Below are positions 58,749 to 64,000 of a stretch of DNA of 64,000 nucleotides, one piece after another. Under the pieces are notes generated by a model. That model saw only the letters and a program-made list of their open reading frames with translations, did no database searches and was not told the DNA's origin. The stretch spans positions 1-64,000 of the forward strand of contig JACDZG010000004.1 of NCBI GenBank assembly GCA_013426805.1, written 5' to 3'. Made by a program: the position numbers and the translations under genes. Source of the stretch: Chromatiaceae bacterium. GTDB lineage: Bacteria > Pseudomonadota > Gammaproteobacteria > Chromatiales > Chromatiaceae. Position 1 is the stretch's first letter. Each line of letters opens with the position of its first letter.

Positions 58749-60404
58749 TCAGCGCATCGTCCCGGACGGCCCGGACGACCCGTGATCGGATTGGTATTCC
58801 ACCAGCCCGCCCTCCTCCATCTTCAGGACCCGATCGGCGACCTGGAACCAGCGGTCGTCATGGGTCACGGCAACGATGGTACGGCCTTGGCGCTGAAGAT
58901 CGGGCAGGATGCTCTCGTAGAAGAACCGGCGGAACTGCGGGTCCTGATCCGCGGCGAGTTCGTCGAAGAGATAGACCGCTTTATCCTCCAGGACCGCGGT
59001 CAGGAAGGCCAGCCGCTTCTTCTGACCGGTGGAGAGATTCAGGTGACTGAATTCTCCCTGGTGAAAGCGGGTCTTGGTCTCCAACTGCAGCAGCCGCAGC
59101 AATTCGGCGACCCGCCCGGCATCGACCTCGGGCAGGCCATAGAGCCGGTCGAACAGGTGAAAATCGGTGAAGACGATGGCAAACAACTCCCGATAGGCCG
59201 CATAGTCGGCAGGTGCCAGGGCCTTGCCATCGACGACGAGGGTGCCCTGGTCGGGCAGGTAGAGGCCCGCGAGCAGCTTGAGCAGCGTCGATTTGCCGCT
59301 ACCATTGCCGCCGACCACGAACAGCAGTTCACCGCGCCGCAACGTCAGATTGAGCGGCCCGACCGAGAACAAGGGCCGGCCCTGGCGGTCCTGATAGGAG
59401 AAGCCGACACCGCACATCCCGAGGGTCTCGAAGGCGGGCGGCGGGTCCTTGGACTCGCCCAGCTCGCGGGCGGCGATGGCCTGGTCCAACTCACGCTCCA
59501 AGGCATCGAGATTGCCGAGCGCTACATTGCTCTGGGTGACCGCCGGCATCGCCGACAGGACCAGACCGATCGGGCCGATGATGAACAGCACGGTGGTGGC
59601 GATCTTGTAGATATCCTCGGATTGGCTCGGGTGGAGCACCGGCACCACGAAGACGATCAGGCCCAGCAGGACGTAGAACACCATCCGTCCGAAAATCAGC
59701 GTGACGACTTGACGAGACCCGACCTCGATGCGCAGGTCCTCGGTCTCGCGCGACAGCCGCGCGATGCCGCGAAACAGGTCGTCGCTTTTCGCACGATTGA
59801 TCTTGAGTTCCTTGAAGCCATCGATCAGATGGCCGAAATAGCTGAAGAAGCGCGCCTCTTTCTGCGCCGCCGCCTGCATCCGCTCGCGGATGCCACCCTC
59901 GAATACGATATAGGTTTGGATGGCGAGTGCGAGGACGACCACGTTCAGCACGAAACTGAGCGGAGAGAGGAAAGCCAGATACATGAAGCTGAAGATCAGC
60001 ACCATCAGCGACTGGGCGGCCGTGATGAGCAGCAGCGTGGACTGGGAGATGATGTTGCTCTCCTGAGTCAGGCGGGTATACATATCGCCGCGATCGGCGG
60101 CCTCGACGAAGTCGAGCTCCACCCGGCGGAGCTTGTCGGCGATACGCAGCCGCGTCTTATTGATCAGGGTCTCGACGGCGACAATGGTCTCGGACAGGGC
60201 GTATTTCTGCGTGTAGCCGTAGAGCACGAAGACCACCAGGTACATGGCCAGATAGCGGGTCTCGAGCGTGTGACTCCAGATCATTTCCGCGGACAGATTG
60301 ACGATCGCCAGGAGCAGGGCATTGGCCAGGCCCGACACCGCGGTCATGATCACGATCCCCTTCACCGGGGCCTCGTCTTCTTCGAGATATTTGAAGATCT
60401 TCAT
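58749..60404 (-). CDS. Cyclic peptide/siderophore exporter, ABC type (SyrD/PvdE family)
   Basis: 551 residues from ATG 60404 (MKIFKYLEEDEAPVKGIVIM). An N-terminal six-helix membrane domain (to about 300) is fused to an ATPase: Walker A GGNGSGKSTL, signature LSTGQKKR (with Thr in place of the usual second Gly, as in SyrD/PvdE), Walker B VYLFDELAADQD and VTHDD. This family moves nonribosomal peptides or their precursors to the periplasm. It is encoded opposite to the NRPS genes, ending 65 bases from the methyltransferase. The frame is open further upstream to 60698, but that sequence overlaps the divergent promoter and does not fit the family start. Confidence 0.9.
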   Translation of the reverse strand: MKIFKYLEEDEAPVKGIVIMTAVSGLANALLLAIVNLSAEMIWSHTLETRYLAMYLVVFVLYGYTQKYALSETIVAVETLINKTRLRIADKLRRVELDFVEAADRGDMYTRLTQESNIISQSTLLLITAAQSLMVLIFSFMYLAFLSPLSFVLNVVVLALAIQTYIVFEGGIRERMQAAAQKEARFFSYFGHLIDGFKELKINRAKSDDLFRGIARLSRETEDLRIEVGSRQVVTLIFGRMVFYVLLGLIVFVVPVLHPSQSEDIYKIATTVLFIIGPIGLVLSAMPAVTQSNVALGNLDALERELDQAIAARELGESKDPPPAFETLGMCGVGFSYQDRQGRPLFSVGPLNLTLRRGELLFVVGGNGSGKSTLLKLLAGLYLPDQGTLVVDGKALAPADYAAYRELFAIVFTDFHLFDRLYGLPEVDAGRVAELLRLLQLETKTRFHQGEFSHLNLSTGQKKRLAFLTAVLEDKAVYLFDELAADQDPQFRRFFYESILPDLQRQGRTIVAVTHDDRWFQVADRVLKMEEGGLVEYQSDHGSSGPSGTMR

Positions 60405-60724
60405 CGGTATGGATCGATCGGCGGCGAATCGGTTTGCCCGGTCGGCAGGTCGGACGCGGGGACGGCACATTCCGCCGTCGGGCACCGCCAGGCCCCAACG
60501 GGGTGACAATACAGCATAACGCGTTCCGCGTCGTGAAGCATCCGGTTCTTCATCGCTCCGGCTGGCCCGACCGCCATTCGACCTTGTTGTGTACGGCGCC
60601 TCGCGGTATAATCGTGCACGCCAATGAATCCGGCTCGTGTTGCCACCACCATCGGCCTGGGTCGCGGCCACCAAAGGTATCGGCCAAGGCGCCGGCAAGC
60701 AATTCCGCCAGTGAGGAAAATCGC
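60405..60724. other. Divergent promoter region, exporter and cyclodeaminase genes
   Basis: 320 bases without a supported gene. Between 60590 and 60630, GCGGTATAATCGTGC contains a good -10 hexamer (TATAAT) oriented toward the cyclodeaminase gene, with TTGTGT about 17-18 bases upstream. This is the most convincing promoter-like pair in the cluster. It needs mapping. Confidence 0.45.
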
Positions 60725-61798
60725 GTGTTTTTTCTTTCTGAATCAGATATTAACGCCGTCGTCTCTACCTATGGCGCGGATTACTTCATGGATCGCCTGA
60801 TCGCCGGAATCGACGATGGCTTCAAGTCCCTGGCGCGCGGCGAGATGGTGCACAGCAGGCGCACCGGGTTTGTGCGAGAGGATAACCTGATCGAGTGGAT
60901 GCCGGTGTGCGAGAGCGCTACCGACGTCGTGATCAAGGTCGTCAGTTATTTCCCGAGAAACCCTGAACATCATGCCCTTCCCACCATTGGCGCAGTGATC
61001 GCCCGCTGTGATTTTCGCACCGGGCAGATTGCGGAGATTGCCGACGGACGATTGCTGACCGCAATGCGGACCGGTGCCGCATCGGCGGTGGCCAGTCGGT
61101 ATCTTGCCGCCGCGGATAGCGCGACCCTCGGACTCGTCGGCTGCGGATTGCAGTCAGTGACTCAGGCCCACGCGTTATCTCGCGTACTGCCGATCGAGCG
61201 GGTCCTGGCGTTCGATATCGATGCCGCAGCGCTGAAGAGCTTGACGGCAAGGCTCTCCTTCCTGGGCGTGCCGATACAGCTCGCGGGCCTGGACGAGATT
61301 GAGCGCCACTGCGATATTCTCTGTACCGCGACGACGGTGCCGGTGGGTGCGGCACCGGTCATCGGGGCACGTCATTTACGACACCATGTCCATATCAATG
61401 CGGTCGGCGCCGATTTGCCGGGCAAGCTCGAATTGGCGCCGGCGTTGACGAGAGCGGCCTTCGTTGCCACTGATTTATTGGATCAGGCGCGCGTCGAGGG
61501 CGAATGCCAGAGCTTGACCGAGGACCAAATCGCTTCTCCTCGTTGCGTCGAACTGCAGACCGTCGTCGAATGCCCGGGCGCCTTTGAGAGTCGGCGCGAC
61601 GAACTGACCATATTTGACTCGACGGGCATTGCGATGGAGGATGCGATCGCGCTGGGACTGGTGTGCGAGCTCGCCCGCCAGGCCAATATCGGCCATCATT
61701 ATTCCGACCCGGCACACCAGCGCGAGCCGAAGAATCCCTACGCTCAGATTCATTGGCCGCACCCCGCGCGAATACTCCGCGCAGCCGCCGCTCGCTAA
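60725..61798 (+). CDS. Ornithine cyclodeaminase/mu-crystallin family enzyme
   Basis: About 357 residues. GTG 60725 (VFFLSESDINAV) has GAGG eight bases upstream; the longer frame to 60434 is unlike the family. The Rossmann motif LGLVGCGLQSVTQAHAL (about 140) binds NAD(P). Upstream, GRLLTAMRTGAASAVASRYL is the conserved block before it. Downstream, HINAVGADLPGKLELAP and FDSTGIAMEDAIAL match the family. Members make proline from ornithine, pipecolate from lysine, or amino-acid precursors as SbnB does. Beside NRPS genes, supply of an unusual residue is likely; the substrate cannot be read from sequence. Confidence 0.9.
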   Translation: MFFLSESDINAVVSTYGADYFMDRLIAGIDDGFKSLARGEMVHSRRTGFVREDNLIEWMPVCESATDVVIKVVSYFPRNPEHHALPTIGAVIARCDFRTGQIAEIADGRLLTAMRTGAASAVASRYLAAADSATLGLVGCGLQSVTQAHALSRVLPIERVLAFDIDAAALKSLTARLSFLGVPIQLAGLDEIERHCDILCTATTVPVGAAPVIGARHLRHHVHINAVGADLPGKLELAPALTRAAFVATDLLDQARVEGECQSLTEDQIASPRCVELQTVVECPGAFESRRDELTIFDSTGIAMEDAIALGLVCELARQANIGHHYSDPAHQREPKNPYAQIHWPHPARILRAAAAR

Positions 61799-61918
61799 GG
61801 TCGCTCGCGCCGATTGGCGATGGCGCGGCGTGCGTTCGCACTCATTCGCCGCGCGCGCAAGCGGCGCCGTTGTGACGATGACTCGACCCGAATCCTTACC
61901 GACCCGAGGCGCATCCCG

Positions 61919-64000
61919 ATGTCGACTGCACCCGTTGAGCCCGCTGGGGCCTGCCTGCCGCTGTCATTGCCTCAGCAGGAGGTGTGGCTCGGCCAGACCC
62001 TCGAGCGCGGATGTCCCCGCTATAACATCGGCGGCTATCTGGAAATCGACGCCCCCCTTGACGCGCAGATGTTCACCGCGGCCGCGGCACGCGTCATCGC
62101 CCGGCACGAGGCCTTGCGCATCCGCCTGGTGGCCGACGGCGCCATGGCGCGGCAGGTCTTCATGGCGGCGGACCAGGCCGGGCCGGAGCCGGCGGAGCTG
62201 CTCGTCGAGCGGCCCTCGCGGGCCGCGGCCCTGGCCTGGATGCGCGAGGAGATGGCCCGCCCGTTCGACCTCTACGAGGCCCCGCTGCATCGCCTCGCCC
62301 TGGTGCGTACGCCCGACCGCCATTCCTTCTGCCTGCTGAAGTTCCATCACCTGATCGCGGATGGCTGGGCCATCTCCTTGATCGCCCAGGATCTGGCCGT
62401 GGCCTACAATACCCTGGCCGGGACCCTGCGCCCCTGGGTGGGCGGCGGCTCCTACCGCCACGTCATCGCCGCGGACGCGGCCTTTCGGGCGAGCGACCGC
62501 TTCGCCCGGGCGCGGGATCACTGGCTCGCGCAGTTCCCGGACATCCCGGAGGCGCCCCTGTCCCGGCGCTGCACCGGCGACGCGACGCCCCGCCGACCGA
62601 CGAGCCGAACCCTTGCCATCGACCTCCCGTGGGCCGATGTCCGCCGCCTTGAAGCGCTGGCGGCGGCCGGCGGCGGCTCGCTCTTTCATGTCTTTCTCGC
62701 CCTGCTGTACGTCTACTTCGCCCGGGTGTCCGGGGTGCGGGAGCTGGTCGTCGGCCTGCCCCTGCGCAATCGGGCGACCGCCGAACAGCGGCGCGTCGTT
62801 GGTCTGTTCGCCGGCATCATGCCGGTGCGGCTGCGGCTCGACCTGGACCGGTCCTGGCCCGACCTGGTCACAACCATCGCCGCCCACCTGCGCCGCGACT
62901 ACCGCCACCAGTGCTTCCCGCTCGGCGCCATCTACCAGGCACTCGGCCTGTCGCGCCAACACGGGCTGTTCGCCTTGGTCGTCTCCTACGAGCGCCACGA
63001 CTACGATCTGGACTTCGCCGGCAGTCCGGCCGTCGCCCGCGCCCTGAGCCACGGCGCCAATCCCAATCCGTTGGAGGTCTACATCCGGCGGTACCATGAC
63101 GGAGCGGACGTGCGGGTCGATCTGGAGCACAATCCGGCCTTCCTGGACGACCGGGATGCCGCGCTGCTGGCCCGGCGCCTGCGCTCGCTGATCGCGCAGG
63201 CCCTGGCCGCACCGCACCAGCCGGCACGGGCGCTCGCCATCCGGCCCCGCACCCTGGCCGCGGCTCCCGCGCGGACCGTCGCCCCCGCCAATCCTTGGGA
63301 GCCGTTGCCGCCCGACGCGCAGGACCTCGCCGAGTGCTTCGCGCGCCAAGCGCGGCGTTTTCCGCAACACCCGGCGGTCATCGTGGGCGACCGGGCCTGG
63401 ACCTACCAGGAGTTGGACCGCCGAGCCAACGGGATCGCGCGGGCGCTGCTCGCCCATCCGTCGGCCGCGCGGGTGGTGCTGTTGTTCGGGCACGGGGCCG
63501 CGGCGATCACGGCCATCCTTGGAACGCTCAAGGCCGGCAAGACCTACGTCCCCCTGCCCCCGAACGTCCCGACGCCGCGGCTGCGCCGCATCATCGACGA
63601 CGCCCGCCCCGGCATCGCGCTGACCGACGCCCGCCACCGGGCACTCATGCACGCGCTGGCCGGCGAGCGGCTGCCGGTCGTCGAGATCGACGCGCTCCCC
63701 GCCAGTGACGCCCCCCCGCCGCCCGCCCGCGACGGCGACCGCCCGGCCTATCTGCTTTATACCTCGGGCTCCACCGGCGAGCCGAAGGCCGTGGTGCAGA
63801 CCCAGCGCAACGTCCTGCACTACATCCGCACCTACAGCAATCGGCTGCACCTCTCCCACGACGACCGGCTGACGCAGATTGCGCCCTACAACTACGACGC
63901 CGCGGTCATCGACATCTTCGGCGCGCTGCTCAACGGCGCGACCCTCTACCCCATCGACCTGCGGCTCAATGATCTCGGCGCGCTGGGCGAGCGCCTGCGC
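61919..64000 (+). CDS. NRPS 4, partial (C-A..., runs off the window)
   Basis: ATG 61919 opens a frame of 694 codons that continues past the window end. The C domain (LPLSLPQQEVWLGQTLERGC; HHLIADGWAIS) begins with a PQQEVWLGQ motif seen in initiating or stand-alone C domains and is unlike the DIYPLSPxQ starts of NRPS 1 and 2. The adenylation domain has YTSGSTGEPKAVVQTQRNVL and IAPYNYDAAVIDIFGALLNG, where the A4 region differs from the usual SFD, so its substrate may not be an ordinary amino acid. It could supply the first unit for NRPS 1 or belong to a second product. Confidence 0.88.
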   Translation, partial: MSTAPVEPAGACLPLSLPQQEVWLGQTLERGCPRYNIGGYLEIDAPLDAQMFTAAAARVIARHEALRIRLVADGAMARQVFMAADQAGPEPAELLVERPSRAAALAWMREEMARPFDLYEAPLHRLALVRTPDRHSFCLLKFHHLIADGWAISLIAQDLAVAYNTLAGTLRPWVGGGSYRHVIAADAAFRASDRFARARDHWLAQFPDIPEAPLSRRCTGDATPRRPTSRTLAIDLPWADVRRLEALAAAGGGSLFHVFLALLYVYFARVSGVRELVVGLPLRNRATAEQRRVVGLFAGIMPVRLRLDLDRSWPDLVTTIAAHLRRDYRHQCFPLGAIYQALGLSRQHGLFALVVSYERHDYDLDFAGSPAVARALSHGANPNPLEVYIRRYHDGADVRVDLEHNPAFLDDRDAALLARRLRSLIAQALAAPHQPARALAIRPRTLAAAPARTVAPANPWEPLPPDAQDLAECFARQARRFPQHPAVIVGDRAWTYQELDRRANGIARALLAHPSAARVVLLFGHGAAAITAILGTLKAGKTYVPLPPNVPTPRLRRIIDDARPGIALTDARHRALMHALAGERLPVVEIDALPASDAPPPPARDGDRPAYLLYTSGSTGEPKAVVQTQRNVLHYIRTYSNRLHLSHDDRLTQIAPYNYDAAVIDIFGALLNGATLYPIDLRLNDLGALGERLR

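Noticed and set aside
58680-60506. 608-codon plus-strand frame
   Set aside because: Antisense to the exporter gene, whose ABC motifs are complete on the other strand.

Overview
The window is GC-rich bacterial DNA, most likely from a gammaproteobacterium. A purple sulfur bacterium (Chromatiaceae) would fit the gene families and the hairpin-type intergenic repeats, but that is inference. No rRNA, tRNA or CRISPR array was seen. A visibly AT-richer stretch (about 3.9-11.3 kb) looks imported.

Left part (1-3.5 kb): a decaying defence/toxin-antitoxin zone. It holds an intact Phd/YefM antitoxin with a broken PIN toxin, an MNT nucleotidyltransferase whose HEPN partner is cut after about 17 codons, a serine resolvase, and an intact AbiEi/AbiEii pair. 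A hairpin repeat (585-738) sits exactly between the two truncated genes.

AT-rich island (about 3.9-11.3 kb): an NMT1/TauA-type ABC importer (binding protein, ATPase, permease), a GNAT acetyltransferase, an unrecognised protein, and an 835-residue protein whose C-terminus resembles a degenerate diadenylate-cyclase (DACN-type) sensor domain. It ends at an inverted-repeat-bounded element (10960-11303).

11.3-24.7 kb: remnants of a type VI secretion effector cassette (frameshifted PAAR-like protein, an accessory protein, a truncated third gene) fused to a deleted receiver domain. Next comes a tightly packed minus-strand operon, DUF697 - SPFH/band-7 - double substrate-binding lipoprotein - Amt-like membrane protein without the pore histidines - DUF697, followed by a hybrid histidine kinase, a second SPFH gene and a phosphopantetheinyl transferase. 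I do not recognise this SPFH/DUF697 gene set as a described system.

25.4-64 kb: a nonribosomal peptide gene cluster. Type II thioesterase, LysE exporter, an AmrS-like radical SAM enzyme, a Cys/Met-type PLP enzyme, a class C beta-lactamase-like hydrolase and a C45-type Ntn hydrolase precede three NRPS genes (about 3,320, 3,430 and 1,420 residues). Domain order: C-A(Val)-T-E / C-[FAAL-like ligase]-KR-[split A10]-T-E / C-A(?)-T-E / Cy-A(Cys) with oxidase insert-T / C-A(Gly)-T-TE. After these come an O-methyltransferase, a SyrD/PvdE-type exporter, an ornithine-cyclodeaminase-family enzyme and the start of a fourth NRPS that runs off the window. The predicted core is D-Val, a ligase-loaded and probably ketoreduced unit, an unassigned residue, a Cys-derived thiazole and Gly. 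An acyl or prodrug cap removed in the periplasm is possible.
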